From NCBI GenBank assembly GCA_020353535.1, contig CP070696.1:1-37955 (forward strand): DNA of 37,955 nt, written 5' to 3'. The notes under the pieces are model-generated. The model was not told where the DNA came from. It saw only the letters and a program-made list of their open reading frames with translations, and did not search any database. The position numbers and the translations under genes were made by a program. Source of the DNA: Spirochaetaceae bacterium. GTDB lineage: Bacteria > Spirochaetota > Spirochaetia > SZUA-6 > DRHE01. This document shows, piece after piece, positions 25,608 to 32,223 of the stretch (positions are counted from its first letter, which is position 1; every line of letters begins with the position of its first letter).

Positions 25608-26381
25608 CTAATCCTTGATCTTGAAGAAGCCCAGAGAGTTCTGGTAGATGGTTTCTGAAAACTCCTCTACGGTCATTTCCCTCATTTCGGCGATGAACGC
25701 CGCCGTTTCTTTCAAATACGAAGGTTTGTTTCTCTTGCCTCTATACGCAGCCGGGACCATAAAGGGGGACTCGCTCTCAATGAACATCCGCCCAAGGGGC
25801 ATTTGCTTGGCCGTTTCGTGGAGATTGCGGGCGTTCCTATAGGTGACGTTTCCGGCGAAGGAGATATACAAATTCAGCTCCAGGGCTCGTTCTGCATAGG
25901 CATAGTCTTCGGAGTAGCAGTGCAGAATCCCTCCTCGATCCGGGAGTCGCTCTTTGAGTATTTCGAGTACATCACTACCTGCCTCCCGATTGTGAATGAT
26001 CACCGGGAGGTCGAGTTTTTGGGCAAGATCCAGCTGGCGAATGAACAGTTCTACCTGGGAATCGCGATCTCCGAACTTATGGTAGTAGTCCAAGCCGATT
26101 TCGCCAATGGCAACCACTCGATCCCGCTTGCTGCCCTCGGTTATGCTGGCTTCCCAATCATCGCCCGGGCGGGAGACTTCTGAAGGAGAAACACCGATAC
26201 TGTGATAGATGTGATCTTCGGTTTTTAGATTTTCGTATACCTGGTAGAAGTCCCGAAGATTGTTGCAGATACTTACAATGCCGGATACATCTTCCTGCTT
26301 CGCTTCCTGAACCACCATCAACTGCTCGATCGGATCTTCTGTGATGAGGCCAATATGTGCGTGTGAATCGAAGAGTCGCAT
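25608..26381 (-). CDS. tatD: TatD-family metal-dependent DNase
   Basis: Amidohydrolase-fold nuclease of the TatD family, involved in DNA repair or degradation. The 257 residues are standard. Metal ligands seen: H7 and H9 in DSHAHIG, E94 in GEIGLDYY, H130 in IIHNRE and H154 in LHCYSEDY. The usual ETDSP or ETDAP motif reads ESESP here, so the metal-binding Asp is Glu (E204). The start ATG 26381 follows a GGAGAGAG ribosome site. It heads a minus-strand unit tatD-dus-DUF5312-like. Its TAG stop is in frame with dus. Confidence 0.93.
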   Translation of the reverse strand: MRLFDSHAHIGLITEDPIEQLMVVQEAKQEDVSGIVSICNNLRDFYQVYENLKTEDHIYHSIGVSPSEVSRPGDDWEASITEGSKRDRVVAIGEIGLDYYHKFGDRDSQVELFIRQLDLAQKLDLPVIIHNREAGSDVLEILKERLPDRGGILHCYSEDYAYAERALELNLYISFAGNVTYRNARNLHETAKQMPLGRMFIESESPFMVPAAYRGKRNKPSYLKETAAFIAEMREMTVEEFSETIYQNSLGFFKIKD

Positions 26382-26592
26382 CTCTCTCCACTTTTGCTTA
26401 AAATCTATTGAGGCTGCTCCACAACCGGAGCGCCGACTGACTGACCGTCAGTTCCCGGGACGCCCGTTGACGCACCGTCAGCCGCCGGGACGCCGATCCG
26501 CTTGAATAACAAGTGTGCGGCAAATAGTCTAAAATCCGAGAATACCACGTAGGGACAAAGATAGTCAACAACGATTCGCCTCAAAAAGTGGT
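26382..26592. other. Intergenic stretch between divergent tatD and the LytM gene
   Basis: No supported gene. It holds the two-copy 30-bp repeat described separately and an AT-rich part. An open frame on the minus strand (26405-26611) exists but overlaps the promoter of the downstream peptidase gene and lacks family resemblance, so I leave it out. Confidence 0.5.
26432..26501. repeat. Imperfect 30-bp tandem repeat, two and one third copies
   Basis: Unit 1 is 26432-26461 and unit 2 is 26462-26491; both begin GCC(G/C), carry CCGTCAG at the same offset and end CGGGAC. A third partial copy (GCCGATCCGC) follows to 26501. Unit 1 contains the odd palindrome ACTGACCGTCAGT (26440-26452). Read on the minus strand the repeat encodes a G-V-P-x-x-D-G-x-S pattern, but coding is doubtful. 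Confidence 0.7.
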
Positions 26593-26621
26593 TTGACAAA
26601 TAAAAGGGCACGTGGTAGTGT
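26593..26621 (+). promoter_or_regulatory. Probable promoter of the LytM peptidase gene
   Basis: TTGACA (26593-26598), a 17-nt spacer and TAGTGT (26616-26621). A better -10 by itself, TATAGT, lies at 26628-26633 but has no -35 at the right distance. The gene starts at 26699. Confidence 0.55.
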
Positions 26622-26698
26622 TTAGGCTATAGTACCCATTGCGATAACCCGTTCACAATATATGTATAACCGGTCGATGATAGAGAGGGGAGATTTCG

Positions 26699-27745
26699 GT
26701 GTCACCGGCACATCAATATAAGAAGCTAGAGAATGAGATAGTTGACAGCCTGGGCAAGAGACTGCGTATCTTTTGGCAGAGATTAATATCTTTCTTTAAA
26801 AAGGTTCATCAGAAGGGAAAACAACGCTTTACCGTGATGTTTATCCCTCACTCGGAAAAGAGGATCTTCAACTTCCAAATTTCAGTTTTTACCCTGATTT
26901 TCATAATTTTTCTGCTGTCCGTGCTGTTGATCGGATTCATCGGCCTGACAACGCACTTCACCACGACCAATGACCAGTTCCTCAAGATGTCCAACAGTTT
27001 GAATGCCAGTGAAGCCTCTCTGGAGAGCTTCAAGGATGAGATCGTAGAGCTGCGTAGAGTTGTCAAGGATTTCAAGAACCGAATGGAAGGCGTGCTGACG
27101 GAAATTGGAACTGACGGCGCAAAGAATTATCTCGAGCAGGGCGTCGGCGGTGATCTGTCCTCGCTGGTCAGCCTGGAAGACGTTGAGTTCGGAAATCTGA
27201 GGGATCTGAGCGATCTCATCAGCCTGCGCACCTATCTGGAAAATGCCGTGGAGCCGCTTGGTGAGATTCATCAGGTCCTCGAGGCTCAGCGGGAGCTCTT
27301 GGTGGACATACCGACACTGTGGCCTCTTAAAGGCGTGCATGGTAATATAACCAACCGCTTCGGCCCGGCTAAACACCCCTTCACGGGGGGCTGGTACCTG
27401 CACAAGGGGATCGACATCGCCTGGGGATACGGCGTACCAATCGTAGCTACGGCGAACGGCAAGGTTCAAAAGATCGATAACGATCCCATGGGTTTGGGCT
27501 GGTATACCGTAATCCGTCACAACTACGGATTCCACACCCGCTATGGTCATCTGGACAGGATCATCGTGCAGAGGGGGCAGGAAGTTCGGCGGGGACAGAT
27601 TATCGGCTACATGGGAAGCTCGGGACTCTCGACGGGTCCGCATCTGCACTACGAGGTCGGAATAGGGACCCAGGTTGTCGATCCGGAACAATTCTTGAGC
27701 ATCCGCAGTCCACTGATTAAAAAATCCGTCACCTCTGGGAAATAG
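26699..27745 (+). CDS. Membrane-anchored M23 (LytM) peptidoglycan endopeptidase
   Basis: A 348-residue zinc endopeptidase that should cut peptide cross-links of the cell wall. It has a basic cytoplasmic N-terminus, one membrane segment (about 61-84), a periplasmic coiled coil (about 95-200), and an M23 domain (about 225-335). The zinc and catalytic residues are all present: H235 and D239 in HKGIDI, H284 in RYGHLD, and H315 and H317 in GPHLHYE. It should therefore be active rather than a degenerate regulator. The start is GTG 26699, six nt after GAGGGGAG. The bactofilin gene follows nine nt downstream; such pairs shape the cell wall in other bacteria. Confidence 0.93.
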   Translation: MSPAHQYKKLENEIVDSLGKRLRIFWQRLISFFKKVHQKGKQRFTVMFIPHSEKRIFNFQISVFTLIFIIFLLSVLLIGFIGLTTHFTTTNDQFLKMSNSLNASEASLESFKDEIVELRRVVKDFKNRMEGVLTEIGTDGAKNYLEQGVGGDLSSLVSLEDVEFGNLRDLSDLISLRTYLENAVEPLGEIHQVLEAQRELLVDIPTLWPLKGVHGNITNRFGPAKHPFTGGWYLHKGIDIAWGYGVPIVATANGKVQKIDNDPMGLGWYTVIRHNYGFHTRYGHLDRIIVQRGQEVRRGQIIGYMGSSGLSTGPHLHYEVGIGTQVVDPEQFLSIRSPLIKKSVTSGK

Positions 27746-27754
27746 GATATCTTC

Positions 27755-28240
27755 ATGAGCGACCTCCAAATTCCCGGTGGACCGTATATCAATTCGATAA
27801 TCGGCGAGGGAACCCGCTTCAATGGGGAATTCGATCTCAACGGACTGCTGCGCATCGACGGGGATTTCTGCGGTACCGTTCGAACCGAAGGCAAAGTGCT
27901 GGTGGGGAAGAACGGCCGAGCGGAATGTACGGTATATGCCGGTACGGTGGTCGTCGGCGGAATTCTCCGAGGAAACATTTTCGCTAACGAGAAGGTCGTG
28001 ATCCTCTCCACAGGGATCGTTTTAGGCAATATACACAGCCCACGCTTCATCGTCGAAGAGGGAGTGATCTTCAACGGTACGGCCAAGATCGTGCAGCCGG
28101 AGACCAAAGCCGGTGGGCCGAAGACCACCGTTGAAAAGATCGAGCCGGAGTCTTACGCTCCGCTGGTAAATAACAGTTCCGCGGACAAGCGGCCGGTTTC
28201 AGTTTCTGCTGCGAACGATAGCCAGAGTGCTACCGGGTAG
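27755..28240 (+). CDS. Bactofilin
   Basis: A polymer-forming cytoskeletal protein of 161 residues with the single beta-helical bactofilin core (about 10-115): NSIIGEGTRFNGEFDLNGLL, then RIDGDFCGTVRTEGKVLVG and GRAECTVYAGTVVVGGILRG. Short flexible tails surround the core and the C-terminus is disordered. Bactofilins form non-polar filaments without nucleotide and position wall enzymes. Here the partner is very likely the LytM peptidase encoded immediately upstream. Bactofilin deletion alters cell helicity in Leptospira and Helicobacter, so a role in cell shape is a sensible inference. Confidence 0.92.
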   Translation: MSDLQIPGGPYINSIIGEGTRFNGEFDLNGLLRIDGDFCGTVRTEGKVLVGKNGRAECTVYAGTVVVGGILRGNIFANEKVVILSTGIVLGNIHSPRFIVEEGVIFNGTAKIVQPETKAGGPKTTVEKIEPESYAPLVNNSSADKRPVSVSAANDSQSATG

Positions 28241-28297
28241 TGTCCGACGGCTGTGAGAATCGGCTCCTCGAAGCCCGGTGCAAGGTGAGGCGAGGCT

Positions 28298-28783
28298 ATG
28301 GATAGAATCGAGTCCCTTGACGGCTCTTATCTGTCAGGACGCTCCAGGCGAAAAAAAGACAAGTCCACGAAGAAACTCCAGGGTCGGAGTTTTGAAACCA
28401 TTGTCGAACAAGCCACCGAAGGCGGCTCCCCGTTGTTCGATGCGGATGTTCACGCCGATCACGGAAGCAACCTCGAGGAACTGCTCGATGAGGTACATCA
28501 ATCTGGGGAAATGCTCATCGAAAATCAGAGCATGAACAATATAAAGAGGTACCGTCAGGCCGTGACAGCTTTCCTGGACTACGTGGTAAGCAAAATGCTT
28601 ACGGTGGAGGAACAAACCTCGGGCGGCAACATTCTGCGGCGTAAACGCTTCACACAGGTGAAAATCATAGATAATAAGCTGGAGCGCCTGGTCGGATCGG
28701 TGCTGCAGAACCAGGGTAAACAGCTCGATCTGTTGGACAGGGTCAATGAGATCCGAGGCCTTTTAATAGACTTGATTACCTAA
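28298..28783 (+). CDS. yaaR: YaaR family protein (DUF327)
   Basis: A 161-residue helical protein of the DUF327/YaaR family, whose biochemical function is unknown. Family features are the FETIVEQA segment after a basic disordered N-terminus (about 1-30), LLDEVHQSGEMLIENQSMNN, RYRQAVTAFLDYVV and the C-terminal KIIDNKLERLVGSVL. In B. subtilis yaaR lies near ricT (yaaT); the same neighbourhood here supports the call and a link to the Ric complex or replication genes. ATG 28298 follows a GGTGAGG/CGAGG site. Confidence 0.88.
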   Translation: MDRIESLDGSYLSGRSRRKKDKSTKKLQGRSFETIVEQATEGGSPLFDADVHADHGSNLEELLDEVHQSGEMLIENQSMNNIKRYRQAVTAFLDYVVSKMLTVEEQTSGGNILRRKRFTQVKIIDNKLERLVGSVLQNQGKQLDLLDRVNEIRGLLIDLIT

Positions 28784-28802
28784 AGGCGAAGAGAGGGCAG
28801 AT

Positions 28803-29648
28803 ATGGAGGAAAGCAGAGAGAGTGCTGCAGGCACTCTCTACCATGTAAAGATACTACATTCCAGTGCAACCGATTATTACGGCTGCGACGAGGGTATAGT
28901 TCTCGATATTGGTGACCTAGTCCTGGTTCCAACCCGTTATGGGCTGGAGTTGGGCCGGATAACCGGAACGGTAATCCGAGGGGATAACAAGGATCAGCAA
29001 AAGATCCAGCGAAAGGCGACCCAGGCTGACTGCGAGCGTTACGAGCTCCACAAGAGTAAGGAGGCCGGCGCCTTCCAGATCTGCCGGGAGAAAATACTCG
29101 AGCATGACCTGGAGATGAAACTCGTCAGCGCCCACTACTGTATCGACGAGAAAAAAATCCTGTTCTATTTCACTGCTGAAAACAGAGTGGATTTCAGGCA
29201 GCTGGTCAAGGACCTCGTCAGTATCTTTAAAACTCGTATCGAGCTGCGCCAGATTGGGGTAAGGGACGAAGCTCGCGTTCTGGGGGGCATGGGAGTCTGC
29301 GGTCGCACGTTCTGCTGCCATGGGGTTACCGACAAGCTGCGGGCGGTGTCTATCAAAATGGCCAAGGAGCAGAATCTTACCCTCAATTCGATGAAGATCA
29401 GCGGTCCCTGCGGGCGTTTGCTGTGCTGTCTGGCCTACGAATACGATACCTATCGGGAATGCAGAAGAGAGCTGCCGTCGGAGGGAACCCGCATAAGATC
29501 GGGCAAAGAGACGCTCAAAGTCGTAGATATCAATATCTTCAGCCAACAGGCAAAGCTGGAAACAGAAGACGGCGGTGCCCTTATGCTGCCTTTTAACAGG
29601 TTCTTCCACGACTCCAAACGCGATCAGTGGCGCATCCGGGATAATTGA
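28803..29648 (+). CDS. ricT: RicT (PSP1-domain, Fe-S cluster) RNA-maturation factor
   Basis: Homologue of B. subtilis RicT/YaaT, part of the RicA-RicF-RicT complex that binds Fe-S clusters and works with RNase Y in mRNA maturation. It has 281 residues. The PSP1 C-terminal region is clear, and the six characteristic cysteines are intact: C166, C171 and C172 in VCGRTFCC, and C203, C208 and C209 in GPCGRLLCC. No RicA or RicF gene is nearby. Its functional partner rny is encoded about 26 kb away in the same window. ATG 28803 follows GAGGGCAGAT. It converges on the HAD gene with three bases between. Confidence 0.93.
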   Translation: MEESRESAAGTLYHVKILHSSATDYYGCDEGIVLDIGDLVLVPTRYGLELGRITGTVIRGDNKDQQKIQRKATQADCERYELHKSKEAGAFQICREKILEHDLEMKLVSAHYCIDEKKILFYFTAENRVDFRQLVKDLVSIFKTRIELRQIGVRDEARVLGGMGVCGRTFCCHGVTDKLRAVSIKMAKEQNLTLNSMKISGPCGRLLCCLAYEYDTYRECRRELPSEGTRIRSGKETLKVVDINIFSQQAKLETEDGGALMLPFNRFFHDSKRDQWRIRDN

Positions 29649-29651
29649 AGC

Positions 29652-30398
29652 TCAGAATCGGCGTCTGGCGGTCGGCAGGAAACGCAGTAACTGACGTAGA
29701 TCACTGATCCTGTACAGTGGTTCGGGCTCATGATCCGGGTACTCCCTGTGGGCTGGAGCAAACCAGCAGGTATCGAGCTGTGCAGCGTGCCCTCCCCGGA
29801 TATCGGAGCTCGGGCTGTCCCCTACACACAGCACCCCGTCTTTCCCACTGTTCAATTTATCAATCGCCAGGGCGAAGATCTCCGGATCCGGCTTGGCCAA
29901 GCCCACCTCGGCTGAGATGAGGATGTCCTCAAAGTAGATACCGATACCGGCACGCTTGATCCTTCGCCGCTGCACGCTGGCTATTCCATTGGAGAGTAGC
30001 AGCAGGGGAGCTCTTGAGCACAGTGACCTTAGTACCCGTCGGGTGTGGGGAAGTAAATAGCCCTTTTCGCTCAGAGCCTCGATATACCTCTCCCCGATCT
30101 TCACCGGATCCGCTGACCACCTGAGGTGATGCGGACGGGGAAGGTAGGCAAGTAGGCGACGGAATCGTTCGATTCGCAGATCCTCTTGCGATATCCTGCC
30201 CCGCTCGAAGAGCTTCCAAAGCTCCTCGTTGATGTCATGATAGCGCAAAAAGATGTCCTCGGAAAAATGCCGGTACCCATTCGCTCTCAGAGCTTCCCTG
30301 AGTGCAGCCCGTTCAGCTCGATTGAAGTCGAAAAGCGTGTTGTCCGCATCGAGAATGAAGGCGTGGTATCGCTTCAACGGCGTTGTTTGTAGGTGCAT
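29652..30398 (-). CDS. HAD-family phosphatase, YjjG/YfnB type
   Basis: Haloacid dehalogenase-superfamily hydrolase of about 248 residues. The four HAD motifs are visible: ILDADNTLFDF (nucleophile Asp), LLLSNGIAS, a Lys in GLAKPDPEIFA, and VGDSPSSDIRGG. A helical cap (about 30-105) sits between motifs 1 and 2. YjjG-type enzymes act as nucleotidases that clean up non-canonical dUMP analogues; the substrate here is not certain. The frame is open to 30548, but ATG 30398 (MHLQTTPLKRYHAFILD) follows AGGAA and gives the normal N-terminus. Confidence 0.88.
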   Translation of the reverse strand: MHLQTTPLKRYHAFILDADNTLFDFNRAERAALREALRANGYRHFSEDIFLRYHDINEELWKLFERGRISQEDLRIERFRRLLAYLPRPHHLRWSADPVKIGERYIEALSEKGYLLPHTRRVLRSLCSRAPLLLLSNGIASVQRRRIKRAGIGIYFEDILISAEVGLAKPDPEIFALAIDKLNSGKDGVLCVGDSPSSDIRGGHAAQLDTCWFAPAHREYPDHEPEPLYRISDLRQLLRFLPTARRRF

Positions 30399-30415
30399 TT
30401 TTTCCTGCCAGGGGC

Positions 30416-30443
30416 TTGACCTTTTCTGTAGAATGAGTAAATT
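30416..30443 (+). promoter_or_regulatory. Candidate promoter of the small zinc-ribbon gene
   Basis: TTGACC (30416-30421), a 16-nt spacer and TAAATT (30438-30443). If used, it would give an untranslated leader of about 215 nt before ATG 30668. Confidence 0.4.
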
Positions 30444-30526
30444 TCTCCTGATTTTTAGATACGAAGTGTACCCGGTTTTGTAACCGATAATCAACCTAAA
30501 CTTCGTAACACAAAGTGATCGGCTGT

Positions 30527-30554
30527 GCCTCGAGTATGGAGCCTCCAACGAGGC
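30527..30554 (+). promoter_or_regulatory. Hairpin in the long leader before the zinc-ribbon gene
   Basis: GCCTCG (30527-30532) pairs with CGAGGC (30549-30554); the 16-base loop contains the small symmetrical GGAGCCTCC. It is the clearest element in the 269-nt gap upstream of the gene. Its role is unknown. Confidence 0.35.
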
Positions 30555-30667
30555 TAGTTGCGACCTTATGTAGGGCTATAGCAATTGTCATTCTGTCAGG
30601 ATCGAGGATTGCCACCAAGAAGCCCAGATCGATTGAAAGGCTTTAGAAAAAAGGAGGAGGAAAAATT

Positions 30668-30838
30668 ATGGCAGAAATTAGCAAGAACGCTCGCGTCAAC
30701 GTGGTTACACAGCAGTTCTTCTGCGCCTGCGGTGGGGAGATCAAGATGAAATCTGTATTTGCCAAAGGCAAGTTGAAAAACGTCGCCACATGTAACAAGT
30801 GCAACCGTAGCGAACGCAAACCCAGCGACTTCAAATAA
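30668..30838 (+). CDS. 56-residue zinc-ribbon protein
   Basis: A short basic protein with two Cys pairs that can bind one zinc: CAC in FFCACGGE (residues 19 and 21) and CNKC in ATCNKCNRSE (42 and 45 region). It resembles a zinc ribbon of a ribosome-associated or RNA-binding protein, such as small ribosomal proteins, but I cannot assign it to one. Expression signals are unusually complete for so small a gene: a candidate promoter, a leader of about 215 nt, an exceptionally strong GGAGGAGG ribosome site ending seven nt before ATG, and an intrinsic terminator 40 nt after the stop. This suggests high expression. It is flanked by minus-strand genes on both sides. Confidence 0.85.
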   Translation: MAEISKNARVNVVTQQFFCACGGEIKMKSVFAKGKLKNVATCNKCNRSERKPSDFK

Positions 30839-30877
30839 GCAGTACGAAACAGTAGCGTTACTGCTCTAACCACGTGC

Positions 30878-30914
30878 AGCCCACTCGGCCATCTGTCGGG
30901 TGGGCTCTATTTTT
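30878..30914 (+). terminator. Intrinsic terminator of the zinc-ribbon gene
   Basis: AGCCCAC (30878-30884) pairs with GTGGGCT (30900-30906) and the pairing continues inward with CG/CG; it is followed by CTATTTTTG. The stop of the convergent gene lies at its 3' edge (30907). Confidence 0.8.
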
Positions 30915-31380
30915 GTACGGCCAAAAGTTCGATCCATTGCCGGTTTGAAGGAGTGTCCAACAGGATATAGTCCATTTCCGTACAGACACAGACTATGGTG
31001 CCGGCAAGGACATTCAGAAGCGGGGTGGGGCGCCTCGTTTCCAGTTTTTCCAACACCTCCCGCGGATGAAGGGATCTGCGGATCCATGACCGGGCGGTTC
31101 CCGCGCTGACCAGGGCGGTCCGACGGATATCCGTTCGCCGAATACGAATGCTTTCGCTTAAGTCTTCTCCGCCTCTTTTTGAGAAGAGGGTTTCAAGGAT
31201 CGATTTGCGGCTCCTCTTGGCGTATTCGTACACCAGGAAGCTTTCCGAGGCATAGAGAATCCCAAAGGTATCCGGTATACCACGGTAGTAGGTATGGGAG
31301 ATCGATCTCATGAGGATCGGTTCGCCCAATTCCTCAGCCTTGTTGCTCCAATACTCCTTTAACTCTCGTTCTTTCTCCAT
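30907..31380 (-). CDS. Unknown 157-residue protein, coupled to plsC
   Basis: A soluble, strongly charged protein with no signal peptide. Its N-terminus is helical (KERELKEYWSNKAEELGEP). A beta-rich middle contains PDTFGILYASESFLVYEYAK, and a basic region rich in Arg (RIRRTDIRRTALVS) follows. The latter looks like a PH-type or RNA-binding fold, but this is a guess. It overlaps the end of plsC by 22 nt, so the two are one transcription unit. I do not recognise the family; it may be limited to spirochaetes. Confidence 0.7.
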   Translation of the reverse strand: MEKERELKEYWSNKAEELGEPILMRSISHTYYRGIPDTFGILYASESFLVYEYAKRSRKSILETLFSKRGGEDLSESIRIRRTDIRRTALVSAGTARSWIRRSLHPREVLEKLETRRPTPLLNVLAGTIVCVCTEMDYILLDTPSNRQWIELLAVQK

Positions 31381-32108
31381 TGATCCACCTGTTTCGATAT
31401 TTCTCCGTGAGTTCTATCAAGAATCGCCCTAACCTTGCTCCTCTCCTTCGTGTCCGGATATAGTGTCAGCAGTTTTACCCGGTAGAGGCAGTTGTCCAAA
31501 TTCTGTGTCAAACCGCGAAGGCCGGCAATGCGATATCCCCCGTCCACCGCAACCGACACTATGGGTAATTGTACTTCATCCAGGATCGTGCGTACCGCCG
31601 CTGAGTGAAAGGGTCCGACTCTTCCGGTACGGGAACGGGTACCCTCGGGAAATACTACGGGACAAACACCCGCTGCGGCGTACCCGGCCAGTTTTACCAG
31701 CTCCCGGCGAGCCGCGTTAAAATCACCTTTTCTGCTGATCAGGGCGTGTTTTCCTTTGCGCAAGGCGATCGATACCGAAGGGAATCCCCGCCGGAGCTCT
31801 CGCTTAGCCACGAAACCCAGGATATTCTCCGAAAATACGTGGGCCAGGATGGGAATGTCCGCCAGGCTCTGGTGATTGCTGAGAATCATGAATCTTGGCG
31901 GCAGATGTTTTCGGAGTGTGTCTTCGACAACGAGCCGAAAGCCAGTGTAAGCCGTTGCTACCGCTAAAACGAAACGGGCGCCCTGAGTTTGTACCCTGTT
32001 GAAACGGTTGTATCTCTTCTTGCCGTGGAGGCAATGGGAGATACGCAAACGGATGTCCCAGACCAGAAATATGAGACCGATACAGAGTAAAGCGAGGATC
32101 ATCCCCAT
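31359..32108 (-). CDS. plsC: 1-acyl-glycerol-3-phosphate acyltransferase (PlsC family)
   Basis: Membrane-associated acyltransferase that makes phosphatidic acid from lysophosphatidic acid in phospholipid synthesis. The 249 residues have an N-terminal membrane segment (about 3-18), the catalytic NHQSLAD motif (H79, D84) and the glycerol-phosphate-binding FPEGTRSRTG (153-162). A later PIVSVAVDGG fits the PIVPV-like block of the family. Acyl-chain preference cannot be read from sequence. It is the first gene of a two-gene minus-strand unit and diverges from the glycosyltransferase gene. Confidence 0.9.
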   Translation of the reverse strand: MGMILALLCIGLIFLVWDIRLRISHCLHGKKRYNRFNRVQTQGARFVLAVATAYTGFRLVVEDTLRKHLPPRFMILSNHQSLADIPILAHVFSENILGFVAKRELRRGFPSVSIALRKGKHALISRKGDFNAARRELVKLAGYAAAGVCPVVFPEGTRSRTGRVGPFHSAAVRTILDEVQLPIVSVAVDGGYRIAGLRGLTQNLDNCLYRVKLLTLYPDTKERSKVRAILDRTHGEISKQVDQWRKNES

Positions 32109-32142
32109 ATCACCTGTGCAAAGAGTAACATTGTTTTTTCAA

Positions 32143-32171
32143 TTGTGAAAAGCTGCATAATTAGTTATAGT
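32143..32171 (+). promoter_or_regulatory. Probable promoter of the glycosyltransferase gene
   Basis: TTGTGA (32143-32148), a 17-nt spacer and TATAGT (32166-32171), in an AT-rich gap between divergent genes. The same -10 (TATAGT) is used before ptsI. Confidence 0.5.
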
Positions 32172-32223
32172 CCTGTTCGAGAAAAGCAATTGCCCCCTTA
32201 AATCACGAAACGGATAATATGAA

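Noticed and set aside
25611..26381. TatD and Dus as a single fused gene
   Set aside because: Both are complete domains with a TAG between them; fusion by readthrough is possible but less likely than separate initiation.
26405..26611. Minus-strand frame of 68 codons ending in Gly-Val-Pro repeats
   Set aside because: Its start overlaps the promoter of the LytM gene, the N-terminus resembles no family, and the repeats explain the open frame.
30399..30548. N-terminal extension of the HAD phosphatase
   Set aside because: It adds about 50 basic residues not seen in the family, while ATG 30398 has a ribosome site.
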